Below, one piece after another: positions 13,079-24,940 of a stretch of DNA of 64,000 bases (positions are counted from its first letter, which is position 1; each line of letters starts with the position of its first letter). This DNA comes from Canna indica. Its lineage: Eukaryota; Streptophyta; Magnoliopsida; Zingiberales; Cannaceae. The notes beneath the pieces are model-generated. The model made no database searches. It was given only the letters and a program-made list of their open reading frames with translations, and was not told the DNA's origin. The position numbers and the translations under genes were made by a program. Where the stretch lies: assembly GCA_034359265.1 (NCBI GenBank), contig CP136898.1:39145501-39209500 (forward strand), written 5' to 3'.

Positions 13079-14725
13079 TAAAATTCATCCTCGAATTTGG
13101 TAGAGCATAGGGACTCACCATATCCTCGAACAAGGAGGGGTAGCGCTCCCTCATGTCTTGCTCTACTTCCCAAGTAGCTTCTTGCCCGGTGTGATGCTCC
13201 CACCTGACCTTCACAAGGGAATTTCCTTGGACCTCAACTTTCTGATCTATCTGTCAAGTACCTCTACCGGCCTCTCCTCATATGAGACCGCCGTGTCCAC
13301 CTCAACCGCAGTGGGCTCGATCACGTGGGACTCATCCCTCACATATCTTCGGAGCATTGACACATGAAAAAATGGGTGAACTCTGCTCAGGCTAGGGGGC
13401 AAAGCCAGCTTGTAAGCTACAATGCCCCTCCGCTTGAGAATAGGGAAATGCTCAATGAACCTAGGGCTCAACTTCCCCTTCCTCCCAAACCGGACTACCC
13501 TTTTCATGAGGGAAACCTTCAGGAACACCAAGTCGCCTTTAGCGGACTCCAATTCTCTGGCCTTCTTATCAGCATATATTTTCTGGTGGCTCTGAGCCAC
13601 CAACAGCCTTTCTTTTATCAGCTTCACCTTCTCGATCAAGTCAGGACCAACCATGAGAGTCTCTCATGTCTCAAACCAGCCCACTAGTGATCTGCATCTC
13701 CACACATACAAGGCCTCGAAAGGGGCCATACCAATGCTACTATGATAGCTATTGTTGTAGGCGAATTCAATTAAGTGCAGGTGTTTCTCCTAACCGCCAG
13801 CTAGGTCAAGGACACACGCCGTCAGCATATCCTCTAGGGTCGGGATGGTTCTCTATGACTGTCCGTCTGTCTATGGATGGAAAGTTGTGCTGAATCGCAC
13901 CTGAGTACCCAAGGCCTCCTGAAAGGACTGCCAAAACCGAGCTGTGAATTGGGTACCTCTATCTGATATGATCATCACTGGGGTACCATGGTATGCCACA
14001 ATCCTGTCTAAAATAGTCTGGCGTACTGCTTAGCAGAAAAGGTCATTTTGATTGGAATAAAGTGTACGATCTTAGTCAACCGATCCACTACCACCCAAAT
14101 GGAATCAAACCCTCCTCTTGACCTAGGCAGCCTAGTCACTAGGTCCATGGTGATCTTCTCCCACTTCCACTCGGGCACCTCAAGGTTCTGTAGCACCCCC
14201 GCGGGTTTTAGGTGTTCGGCCTTCACTTGCTGCTAGACCAAATACTTGGATACAAACTTTGCTAACCTCTCTTTTCATGCCCTTCCACCAGTAGTGCTGC
14301 AAGTATCAGTACATTTTGGTGGCCCCCGGATGCATCTTATAAGTGGAATGGTGGCCCATTTCTAAAACCTGCCTGTGCACCTCTGCCATATCAGGCACCA
14401 TGATCCGGTCTCTGAATCTTAGGACACCCTCTGAGTTGACCCTAAAATCGTCACCTGTGTCACCTCTCTGGACCAGATCCCATATCAGTGAACAAAATGC
14501 GTCCTCCTCCTGCGTGACACGCAACATGTCCACCAAGGTGAACTGTACCCGTAGGTGTGCAACCAGGGTACCCGAATCTGGTACAGATAAGACTGCTCCC
14601 CCATCCAGGCATAGTGCTAGTTCCCGAGCTAGTGGCCTTCTCCTGATTGCCAAATGGGCTAGGCTGCCCATTGACTTTCTGCTCAAAGCATTCGCCACTA
14701 CATTGGCTTTCCCCGGGTGATACAT
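13079..14725 (-). pseudogene. Gypsy A integrase and chromodomain, broken
   Basis: The minus strand encodes an integrase split over several frames. The N-terminal zinc-binding segment (HHSTYKMHPGATKMY) ends the piece at 14306-14725. The catalytic core begins with MDLVTRLP and FDSIWVVVDRLTK in 14008-14226. The C-terminal SH3-like segment with GKLSPRFIE and VHPFFHVSMLRRYV lies in 13247-13654. A chromodomain remnant follows (about 13080-13250), in which a TTG-TGAAGG junction is one base shorter than the equivalent TTGGTGAAA of element B, a frameshift. In the family the integrase inserts cDNA and the chromodomain guides it to heterochromatin. This copy is inactive. Confidence 0.85.
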
Positions 14726-14726
14726 A

Positions 14727-16062
14727 ATAGTGCAGTCATAATCCTTTAGGAGCTCCCGCCACCTCCTCTACTTGAGGTTGAGCTCCTTTTGGGTAAGCAA
14801 GTACTGGAGGCTCTTGTGATCAGTATAAATCTCACAGGCCTCCCCGTACACGTAGTGGCACCAGAGATTCAGTGAAAAAATTGCTGCTGCTAGCTCTAGG
14901 TCATGCGTTGGGAAGTTCTTCTCATGAACCTTTAGCTGGCGGAATGCATAAGCTATGACTCTGCCAAACTGCATCAGAACACAGCCCATGCCAACCTGAA
15001 AGGCATCACAGTAGACCATGAATCCTCCTAAGCCTGAAGGTACGACCAACACGGGCGTTGATGTCAAGCACTTTCTTTTTTGAGCTTCTAGAAGCTCGCC
15101 TCACACTTGCCATCCCATACGAATTTGACCTTTTTCTGAGTCAACTGAGTCAAAGGGGCTGCAATCCTGGAGACGTTTTCTACAAACTTCTGGTAATACC
15201 CAGCCAACCCAAGGAAACTGCGGATCTCAATCACGCTGGTCGGCCGCCTCCAGTTCTGCACAGCTTCTACCTTTGCGGGATCCACCCTTATCCCCTCCTT
15301 GGACACTACATTGTCCAGGAACCCTATACTTTCCAATCAGAATTCACACTTGGATAATTTGGCGAACAATCGGTGCTCTCTGAGGGTTTCTAAGACAATC
15401 CTCAAATGCTCGGAGTGCTCTTCCTTACTCTTGGAGTATATGAAGATGTCGTCAATGAAGACGATCACAAAACTGTCCAGGTACTCCTTGAACACCTGGT
15501 TCATCAGATCCATGAAAGCCACAGGTGCATTGGTCAAACCAAATGACATCACTAGGAACTCGAAGTGGCCATAGCGAGTCCTGAAGGCAGTCTTAGGCAC
15601 ATCGCCGTCCCGGATTCTCAGCTGATGGTATTCGGACCTCAAATCAATCTTTGAAAACCATTATGTCCCGTGTAGTTGGTTGAATAGGTCATCTATCCTT
15701 GGCAGTGGGTAACGATTCTTGATCGTCACCTTGTTAAGCTGCTTATAGTCGATACACGTGCGCATGGACCCCTCTTTCTTCTTCACGAAGAGCACCGGAG
15801 CACCCCACGGTGATATGCTCGGTCGGAAGAAGTCCAAGTCCAGCAACTCTTGCAATTGCATTTTTAACTTCGTGAGTTCGGCCGGTGACATCCTATAGGA
15901 TGGGATGGAGATCGGCTTCACCCCGGGCTGCAAATCAATGCAGAATTCTATTTCCCTTCTTGGCGGCAGACAAGGTAGCTTCACGGGAAAGACGTCAGGG
16001 AGCTCACAAACCGCTGGTGTTCCTTCGACATTCCCTGTCGTGTCTCTATCCTCCTCGGCCAC
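14727..16062 (-). pseudogene. Gypsy A reverse transcriptase and RNase H, broken
   Basis: The reverse transcriptase runs in one frame from 16062 downward. It has the [15 protein letters not shown] and [20 protein letters not shown] motifs, then FIDDIFIYS (the two catalytic aspartates). A stop at 15661-15663 falls before WFSKIDL, and a second at 15337-15339 replaces the Trp of CEFWLES seen in element B. The RNase H part (14768-15067) is in another frame and keeps the acidic residues of [15 protein letters not shown] and [12 protein letters not shown]. Normally these enzymes copy the element RNA into DNA. The stops and frameshift make this copy dead, although substitutions are few. Confidence 0.88.
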
Positions 16063-16083
16063 TTATACGAAGGCCAAGAAAGA

Positions 16084-16647
16084 CTAACATCCGCCCACAA
16101 GTAACTCACGAGCCTTCAGGGCTGAAATGACTCCCATAGGCTCACCTCTTCCGTCTCCTTGGAAGACGAACTGCGGCAACCCGGGCTTATGGAAAATAAT
16201 TGTCTTAGCCCTACAATCCACTGACGCAAAATGATCCGCCAGCCAATCCGTGCCGAGTATGACATCTAGTTCAAGCATTGGTAGAAGTGTCAACTCTGCC
16301 CTTAATGCATGACCGCATATGAGCACCTCACAGTCGCGGAAAATTGTTCCGGCTATTATTGCATCGCCCATAGGCGTTGACACCACATACGGTACATTAA
16401 GCAAATAAGGTGCTACAGGTAACTTAGTAGCAAACTTAGCAGATACAAATGAGTGTGTGTCACCCAGATCAAACAATACATAAGGTGTGGATGAACTGAC
16501 TAAAATAGTACCTGTCACCATTGCCTTAGATGCCTCTGCTCCATCACGATTCATGACGTAAACTCGGGCAGACGGTCTCTTAGAGTGACTAGCCTGCGGG
16601 CCCTTGCTCTGCATTGAACACTTCTGAGCTACTGACCCAACTAACAT
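16084..16647 (-). pseudogene. Gypsy A aspartic protease region (RVP_2-like)
   Basis: An open stretch of 187 codons with the retropepsin-like fold of plant Ty3/gypsy Gag-Pol. The active-site segment reads VLFDLGDTHSFVS, whereas elements D and the 51.7-kb fragment read VLFDPGATHSF. The catalytic Asp is present, but the residues after it differ from the usual D-S/T-G. The second half contains LLPMLELDVILGTDWLADH, the conserved hydrophobic-GTDWL block of this family. It lies between the Gag zinc knuckle and the RT, as expected for a single Gag-Pol polyprotein. The protease would cut that polyprotein. Confidence 0.85.
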
Positions 16648-16649
16648 TG

Positions 16650-17815
16650 GTGCTTTTCCTCTCTACTACTCAGTTCTCTAGACACCTCTGTCCGGATAAT
16701 CTTTCCTAAAATGTCCAACCTGCCCACATCTGAAGCATGCATCCGTGCCGCCATTGCAAGTCCCCAAGTGCTTTCTGTTACAACGACCATACTGTGGCAT
16801 TTTTGACTTCTGAGTGGCATCCCCGAACGCTGCCCCTGACCCTGGGCCTCCCTGACCCCGACTAGTGCTGTGTCCCTGGCTCGGCTAGTGGTCTACAGCG
16901 GCAACAGTCCCCTCAGACTACCAAGGCCACCCCCCTGCCCCCTGAGGTCGAAACTTCTTCTTTGCGGGTCCATCAAATTTCTCGAACGGCACCAATGCTT
17001 CCTTCCCGAGTGCCTTCATCAACTACCCGAGCAAATGTGGTGTCCTAGCATAATGGATGAGCTTGCTGATCTAGGGTCTCAACCCCTCTGACGAATCTCT
17101 TGATCCTGGCAATCTCAGTAACCACTAGGGTGGGGTGGTACTTAGAGAGCCTGGTAAACTCAATCTCGTAGTCTAACACGGTCATACCACCCATCTGACG
17201 TAGCATCTCAAACTCCGTTGCCCGCTTATCGTGGACACTCAGTGGTAAATACTACTCCGCTACGGCCGCCCTGAACTCCTCCCACGAAGGAGGAGGTGCA
17301 TCTACTATTATGCGGTCCCTCCATGTGTGTAGCTAGTTCTTTGCCGGTCCCCTGAGTTGTAGGCTTACCAAGCAAGGCGTTGACTCAGATGAGCACCCAA
17401 GTTCCACACACAGCTCGTAGCAGTCACCCAGAAAATCGGTGACCTCTACCTGCCTATCTATCCCGGTGAACACCGGCGGCCTCAGCTTAACGAAGTCTGC
17501 GTAGGTGGGCGCCCCTGGAACTCTGACCATCAACTCTACTGGCTCAATCACTTATGGTTCTACAGGTACCAAGGGCACCTGCTGCGGCTGCTGTTTCAAC
17601 TCTTGCTCCCTGCGGAGCGCCTCTATCAACTGAGCCACCTGAGTCTGCAGCTGAGCGACTATGGGGTCTTGCACCCCTTCCTCTGACCGCTCTCTCCCCG
17701 GGCCTCGGCCCCGACCTCGATCTCACCCCCGGCCTTGGCCCCGACCTCGGCCTCGGCCCTAGCGCTCTGTGGAGTTACTACCACTACCACTCAATGCGGC
17801 ATTGTGAGTCTCCAT
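16650..17815 (-). pseudogene. Gypsy A Gag, broken
   Basis: The likely start ATG is at 17813-17815. The product begins METHNAALSGSGSNSTER and then meets a stop, followed by a Gly-Arg-rich stretch with a second stop. A Gln-rich helix follows, then the capsid domain (retrotrans_gag type) around VFTGIDRQVEVTDFLGD at about 17400-17470. The zinc knuckle lies near 16690-16750 and reads CFRCGQVGHFRKDY: the fourth ligand, Cys in the 51.8-kb copy, is Tyr here. Gag would form the cytoplasmic particle that packages element RNA. Stops, frameshifts and the lost ligand make it non-functional. Confidence 0.8.
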
Positions 17816-18011
17816 CACACTAGCTCAAAAGAAAATTGTACCACTAATATCAATGACTTATTGAACTATTATTTAAATTACTAACCGCATGGTGCGCTAA
17901 GGTGCAGTCGTGGCCGCCTGATCTCATAGCATAACTATACCGTACATCAACTTGCTAGTATATGCCTCATATGGTACTCAATTCCTAGTCGTAGTCAAGA
18001 CCTAACCAGAA

Positions 18012-18023
18012 GCTCAGATACCA
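18012..18023 (-). other. Primer binding site (tRNA iMet) of gypsy element A
   Basis: The minus strand reads TGGTATCTGAGC, four bases inside the LTR end at 18028. It differs by one base from TGGTATCAGAGC, the usual initiator-Met tRNA complement. The better-preserved site at 52884-52895 has the exact sequence. Confidence 0.82.
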
Positions 18024-18027
18024 ACTT

Positions 18028-20217
18028 TGTCACGCCCCAACACAGGGTCGCGTGACCGGCCAGGGTACGTGTCGGTACCCCGAAGCCTACCACATGCAAT
18101 AAACCACTACACCAAAGAAAACACTGCACATCTAGGTATCATGAACAAAAGACATCGGCACAAATCTTTATTTTTTGTTTAAAAAAAAACAAATGTCAAA
18201 ATAGTTTTAGTAATTTCAATTCAAAGGAAACAACTCAAGTTTCAAAGTCTAAAGCAGATAAGAGTTTTTCAAATACTAACTACTGAGTGCATGTCTACAC
18301 CCCTATTGACATGACTATGACTACATGACTGCCTACTACGAGATCTGCACCAACGCCTGCCCTCTAGTCGCACCATGCCACCAAACCATACCTCATTGGT
18401 CGGGCTTTGCAGAAAAAACATAACAAGAAACCGTGAGTTCACAAGGAACTCAGTGTGCGGTCCTTCCGAACCTCCACTTAAATCCCTTATACGATAACAT
18501 ATAAATATATACACAAGCACATAAATAAGGACTCTATGCTAGTCATATCATGGTAACCGGCCAATTGGCCAACCTATGTGAATAAGTAGTCTAGCCATAT
18601 CAGCTCCTTTAGACTGAGTATCATTCGGCCACTATGGCCTCATCTTGCATGAATGGTTCAGCTATGTTCGGCCTTCACCACAATACAGTACTCGGCCACA
18701 CCGGCCTATACAACATACAAGGAATGTCAATCACAATCACAGTGCCCGTCAACTAGGATGGTCAACTAGTATCAGGATCCCACCGGGTTAGGGATAGCTA
18801 GTCCCACCCCACTCGGGTCTACCGCTAGCGTGGCCCACTGACGAGATCTCAAGACCCTCCTTCGCCACTCGGGTCTAACACCTAGCGGGCCCGCTGGTGC
18901 AATCTCAAGACCCTAATCATCGCTGAGTCGAGTAATAGCCATTCCGGCTATTGGTACTTCTCAGTAGACCATCTCAATCACAATACACAATCAGAGTTTC
19001 AAAAAAAATACTTCAATTTTAATCCTCTAGGTGTGAAACCTAGTATATGCATTATATTTCTTAAGTGTAACCATATTTCATAAGCATGAAAATGTCTAAT
19101 TTCGGGTTCATCACAGCATATATAACTTAATTAATTTGTTCTACAACTATCCACATGAGTAATCACATGATTTCCGAAATAAGGAGATTACATTCAGCTT
19201 TTAATTACTAAAATTTCAACAAGGAAACAATTGGTCTAACATGGCAAAGATTTAACCATAGCATGGTAAATAATGAAGAATTTCCATGATTCACATTCCA
19301 TACTAGATTCTAACCATATAAGTGCATTCAAGAACATTTCCTTATCAAGTGTTAATTGCAATCTACCACTATCAACAATCCATTCATTGAATAAAATACT
19401 TAACATACTAGGTCGATATGTTCCCCTCATTCCCGCTCGGCCGAGCCTTTCAAGGTGAGATTAGGGCTCTTTCGACCATGAACAAGAACACTTGAGTCAC
19501 AAGTCTTGCAAGGAATTCAATCCAAGAGTTTTCAACTGGTCTAGGAAATTGGGGGAAAATTCGGCATGTCTTTTCCCCTTTTTCCTTCATTCGGCCGACC
19601 CCTAAATTCGAGGAAAACTTCGTGAAACTTTGTCATTCAACAACATATACACAAGAGAATCAAATCTTGGTAAAATTTCGACGAGACGATGGAAATATCA
19701 CGAGAAATCGACAAAATCCCCAATATATTGGGTCGGCTACCTGCCTACCCTATGGATCTCGGTTAGACCACACACCTTGACCGGATGAAGGAGATGGACT
19801 AGATGAGAACGATCCCGATTTCTTCGACGGTGACACGAGACCAACGCCGTCCACAAGCTCCTCTCCCCTTTCCTCTCACACGAGACCAGCGTCTCCCTCT
19901 TGCCTTGAGCCGCACGGCGGCTTGGGGTGAGAGGGTTTTAATCCCCCCTTTTTTTTTGACAAAAATGCCCTCATGACTTAAGTTTCCTCACTCAACTCAA
20001 CCCGAGCCCGAATTGAGCCCCGACTCGACTCGTGAACCCGATTTCAACCCGACTTGAACCCATCTAGCACATAAATCATATAAACATAACTCACGAGTCA
20101 AACAAATTGAATTATACCTTCTATTTGCGTCAATTTCCGTGACTCAACCCTGCTATTCACCGATCCCGTGTGCTACACCAAATAAAATTTTTATATTAGG
20201 AAACCTCGGGTATTACA
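18028..20217 (-). repeat. 5' LTR of gypsy element A
   Basis: 2190 bp, TGTCACGCCCC...CGGGTATTACA on the plus strand. It carries the conserved CTAGCGGGCCCGCTGG and GGGATAGCTAGTCCC palindromic blocks and the GCTCGGCCGAGCC block at about 19435. No gene is embedded. Confidence 0.88.
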
Positions 20218-20793
20218 CTTATAGTTCTTTATATACTTATAGTTGTATATATGATATGTTGATACTTGTTTTCCTCTAGTTTGAGGCTTGGATTGATGAT
20301 ATTTATGTAAAACTTGTATGGTTGGTTGAAAATGTATGTGTATGAAGTTTTGTGGTTGTAATATGTGATTGCAAATGTCTAGTTGTAATATGTTATTGAT
20401 GATATCATTGTATATAGGAATTTTCAAAATTTTAATTTTTTTCAGTTACAATTATAATTTCAGCCACGGCTTACCCACGGCTGCCCGTCAATACGTGTGG
20501 CTGAAAGGGTATTGTAAATGGCTGATGGCCTAGGCAACACCAAATATCATGGTTGCTAATAATATCACCGACTGCTCTCAGCCGCAACTGATGTGTTTCA
20601 ATCAGCGACAACCGCCGAGGGCTGTCACTGATGTTTTTAAATCAATGACAGCGCGCGCAGCTGTCGCTGATGATTACTTGTGACGATCGACCTCCGCTAA
20701 CACAACTTTATCTGAGACGTGCACATTAGTCACGACCTTTTTTTCCATGGCTCACACTGTCCGTGATATTTGTCACCGACAATTCTAGTAGTG
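20218..20793 (+). mobile_element. CACTA element B, 3' end with subterminal repeats and TIR
   Basis: Continues CACTA B after the gypsy A insertion. The first part matches the DNA just after the second gene of element A. From about 20460 it has inverted CAGCCACGG / CCGTGG and CAGCGACA repeats. It ends AATTCTAGTAGTG at 20793, the reverse of the CACTACTAGAAA terminus seen at 31893 and 49650. The 5' end of B is not present in the window. Confidence 0.85.
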
Positions 20794-22198
20794 CTAGACC
20801 ATAATGTTCATTACATTTACAATCAAAATTCCAATGACAATCACTAAAACAAGCCCCATAAACATGTCACACCCCAACTCAAGATCGTGTGACCGGCCAA
20901 GGTCTATGTCCTACCCTGAAGCCTACTACATACACTGACTAGCGAGAAACCAAAAACACATAAATATAAACAACGATGCAGCTTTAGTTGAATTTCAAGA
21001 AAGTCCACAATTTTTATAAAAAGGAAAAGTTGCTAACATTAGCACAATATGAAACAACTCGAGATCAAAGTCGAATACATACTTTTAAAACAAACAACTC
21101 TCAGTGTATGAAAACAACATTCCTAGACACCTAGACTATGACTACTGGACGCTGCTATGAGATCGACGCCACTGCCTGCCCTCCAACTGCACCATGACTC
21201 CAAGCCTCATCTCACTGATCGGGCTCTGTAAAATAAGGAAAATAAATCATGAGTCCACATGGGACTCAATGAACGGTTCTTCCAAACCTCCATGTAAATC
21301 CCCAATAATCACACACACACATATATATATAGCAGCATAATATAAAGTTAGGGGTATGATTTGCTTCTAATATGACAACCGACCTCAAGGGTCATTTTGT
21401 ATTGACCATACATACATACAACCGGCTATAACAGCCCGACTAAGCCACTAGGGCCTGCTCATGATCTAGTGGTTCGGCTATAACCAGCCCTGCCACACAA
21501 AGATAGTAACATACTGGCCGTTCGGCCCACATAACACACAAGTGAATCAAGGCAATCTGCGGGCCGTCGACTAGGATGGTCTGCTAGTCTCCGAACACCT
21601 ACTGGGTTAGGGATAGCTAGTCCCACCCTACTGGGGTCTGACACCTAGCGGGCCCGCTGGTGCATCCACAAGACCCAAATCACTGGCCGAGTCAAGCATT
21701 AGTCATTTCGACTATCCATGCTTCTCGGCAGACCATCACAATCACATCACACAAGCAAAGTGTCTAGAGTTTCCTTATATAAAATCACATCTCACAACCT
21801 TCACAATCAAACCTAAGAGTTTCCTTATATAAAATCACATGGTTCCTTGAGTGTGTAACCTAGCTCGTCTACATTTGAGTTTCCATAAGTAACACGTACT
21901 TTAGTATTTCCTACTAGTCTTCTAGCATCAATTTCTACTTTTGCTAGTGTGAGCTACATGTCATAAGTGTAGAATGTTCATGTATATATGTGTCACAACC
22001 CTTAGGTCATAAGGAAGTTAACTTACCACTATTACCATGAGTAACCACATTATTGCAACAAGTAAATAGTTAAATTCTGCATTTAATCATAAAATTCCAG
22101 CAAGGTAACATTAATTCTATCATGGCAATTTATTACTAATATTAGTAATTGATAAGGAAAAAGTCTTGGGAGTAATTGCTACCTTCTAATGTCACTAA

Positions 22199-24031
22199 GG
22201 GGGCGTTTGGTTGCCCGCAAATGCAAACGCTGCAAAATCCATTTGCATGCAAAAGCAAATGCCCGCAAATAGATTTTGCAGCCTAGCGTTTGGTTGCCCG
22301 CAAGTAGAGCTGCAACTTCTATTTGCGGGCGTTTGGTTGACCGCAAATGGAAGTTGTAATTACACTTGCAACTTGCAACGTGCAACTTGCATCTTACGAA
22401 ATTTTTCGGGTCGGGTCGGGCACGAATTTTCTCAAGTCGGGCTGAGCCGGGCCGGGACGGGACGGGCCGAGCATGCACGAATTTATCCGGGCCGAGTACA
22501 AACTTTTTCGGGCAGGGCCGGGCACAAACTTTTCGGGTCGGGTCGTGCACAAATCTTTTTGGGCCGGGCCGGACACGAATTTTTTTGAGTCGGCCCGAGC
22601 CGGACCGGGACAGGTTGGGCAGTGCACGAATTTTTTTCGGGCAAGGCTGGGCCGAACACAATTTTTTTTCGGGCCGGGCACGAATTTTTTTTCTGGTCAG
22701 GCCGGGCCGAGAAACGAATTTTTTCAGGCTGGGTCAGGCAGGAATTTTTTCGGGCCGGGCCGAGCACGAAATTTTTTTGGCCGGGAACGAATTTTCTCAT
22801 GCGGGGTCGGGCATAAATTTTTTGGGCCGAGCCGAGTCAAGATGGGCAGTGCACGAATTTTTTCGGGCAAGGTTGGGCCCGATGCGAATATTTCGGACTG
22901 GGCATGAATTTCTTTTCGTGTTTTCGGGCTGGGCATGAAATTTTTTGGGTCGGGTCGGGACACGAATTTTTTTGGGCAGGGCTGACCACGAATTTTTTCG
23001 GGCAGGGCCAGGCAAGAATTTTTTCGATCCAGACCGGGCATGAATTTTTTTGGGGCGGGCCGAGCACAAAATATTTTGGGCCGGGTTGGGCACGAATTTT
23101 TTGGGGCTGGGCCGTGCATGAATAATTTTGGGCCGGGCAAGGCACGATTTTTTTCGGGTCGGCACGAGTCGGGCAATGCATAAATTTTTTCGGGCAGGGC
23201 TGGGTTGGGCACGAATTTTTTTGGGTCGGGCATGAATCTTTTCGGGCCGGGCCGGGGTACGAATTTTTTTTGGGCAGGGCCGGGCCGACAGTGAATTTTT
23301 TCGAGCCAGGCTGAGCACGAATTTTTTCGGGCCTGGCCGAGCACAAATTTTTGAGTCGGGCTGGGCACGAAATTTTTCAGGCCGGGTTGGGCACGAATTT
23401 TTTCGGACCGAGCCGGGCTGGGACGGGTCGTGCAGTGCACGAATTTTTTGGGTCGGGTCGGACACAAATTTTTTCGGGGCGGGACGGACACGAATTTTTT
23501 CGGGCCGGGCCGGGCACAAATTTTTTCGGGCCAGGCTGGACACGAACTTTTTTGGGCCGGGTCGGGCATAAATTTTTTGGGTCGAGCCTGGGACAAATTT
23601 TTTCAGGCCAGGCTAAAAACTTAGGCCCGACATGATTTGTCTGACAAATTAATAATTTTTAATTTTTGTATAATACTGAAAATATATTAAAAAATCTATC
23701 AAATGACATCAGATGTAAAATCTGACACTACCATCAGGTTCAGCACACAAAAACCTACAATTTTGATATTTATCTCGTCTTCATCCGACGACTCTACGTC
23801 GCCAAAATTAATTATTTTTCAATACTTAAATTATTGCATTTGCAACCCGCAATCTTGTATTGTGGGCTTTTTGGGCTGCAATTCCACTTGCGGCCCGCAA
23901 ATGATATTTGAAATACAAGTTGCAACTAGTAAATGCTGCAAAATGATTTTGCAGCCAACCAAACAAATTTGTTATCTAAATACTGCAACTAGAGTTGCAG
24001 CATTTGTACTTGCGGGCAACCAAACGCCCCC
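22199..24031. mobile_element. Non-autonomous PIF/Harbinger-like element with internal tandem array
   Basis: 1833 bp with terminal inverted repeats starting GGGGGCGTTTGGTTGCCCG and a TAA duplication on each side (22196-22198, 24032-24034). The same LTR in a second copy (27430-27460) carries the uninterrupted site with a single TAA, which fixes the borders. The terminal motif CGTTTGGTTG recurs inside the left end near 22285 and 22326. The centre (about 22395-23640) is a degenerate tandem array. There is no transposase. The 3-bp TAA duplication and the GGG..GTTTGGTT ends fit PIF/Harbinger MITE-like elements. Confidence 0.88.
22395..23640. repeat. Degenerate tandem array, unit CGGGCCGGGC-ACGAATTTTTT
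   Basis: Dozens of units of roughly 25-40 bp alternate a GC-rich half (CGGGCCGGGCCGGGC) with an AT-rich half (ACGAATTTTTT). Open frames in all registers across it (for example repeated PAR/KKF or GHEFF peptides) come from the repeat and are not genes. Confidence 0.9.
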
Positions 24032-24940
24032 TAAGTGTATGTGTACATACATGAACTAGGGTGGTGGTTTTCCTTAATTGATGTCTTTCCTAATTCTCTT
24101 CTTAATTCTACTTGCCAATCTAGGCAACCTTCATTTCCTATTGTTTTGAGAATTCCTAAACATGAAGTTTAGTTTCTAGAGGTCGCCATATCCCCCCATC
24201 CTTGCTCAACCGAGACTTGAGCAAGGCATGACTTGCTCAGCCGAGCCTTCAAGTGTAGGAACAAGGGGGAAGGACTAAGCCCAAACCCTAATATCTTGTT
24301 TCCAATCTATCCTAGTCAAGACATTGATCAAGCTGCACTCCCCTTGCTCATCCAAACCATGAACATGGAGTTTTCCCTTTGCTTGGCCGAGCCTACAAGG
24401 TTTAGAGGAGGAGTTTCAATCATCACTTTCAGTAAGTAATTTATGAATCCACTCGATATGGATTTAAGATCGTTCAAAGGGGGTTTACATCCGTCAAGGG
24501 AATTGGGGAAAATTTCGGCAAGACCTTTTCCCTTTTCCCTTGACTCGGCAGCCCCTAAAACATCAAGAATCCTGAAAAAAACTACGGAGATCCGACGTAA
24601 TAACAATTAAAACAGTGGTAAGAAGGTCAATGTACCATGAATCGACGAAAACTCGCGAGAAAATTATCACCTATCAGTCCTAGGGGTTCAACTACCCGTC
24701 TTTTGTAATCAACGGAAAACAACCACTCACCTTGATTAAGGAAGAAGAAAAGATGGACGATCGCGATCTCGATCCTTCCGACAACGACACGATTTCCGGC
24801 GCCGACCAAGATCTCCCCTCCTCCCTCTCTTGCTCGGGCTGCGTGCAGCTCCAAGATGAGCCGCACGGCTATAGATGAGGGGTTTTATTCCCTCATCTAC
24901 AAAAGACCTTTATGCCCTTCATCATGACTTAGCCCTTCCT

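Larger units (their letters stand above)
11677..20217 (-). mobile_element. Ty3/gypsy chromovirus element A (Tekay/Del type), complete but defective
   Basis: Two LTRs (11677-13062 and 18028-20217) enclose gag and pol on the minus strand in the order gag-PR-RT-RH-IN-chromodomain. The primer site and polypurine tract are in place. The flanking pentamers CTTTT (11672-11676) and CTTAT (20218-20222) differ by one base and are the likely target duplication. The host sequence on both sides is CACTA element B. Stops and frameshifts occur in gag, RT and the chromodomain region, so it cannot move alone. The lower LTR is about 0.8 kb shorter than the upper one because of internal deletions. Confidence 0.88.

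Noticed and set aside
18788..18805. TAGGGATA word resembling part of a homing endonuclease site
   Set aside because: Only eight bases agree; it is part of a conserved LTR palindrome.
22179..23635. Several open frames of 90-290 codons on both strands
   Set aside because: All lie in the GC/AT tandem array; their peptides are short repeats that change with the register, with no domain or codon bias.
22395..23640. CRISPR-like regularly spaced repeats
   Set aside because: Units are degenerate, contiguous and without unique spacers, in a plant transposon.
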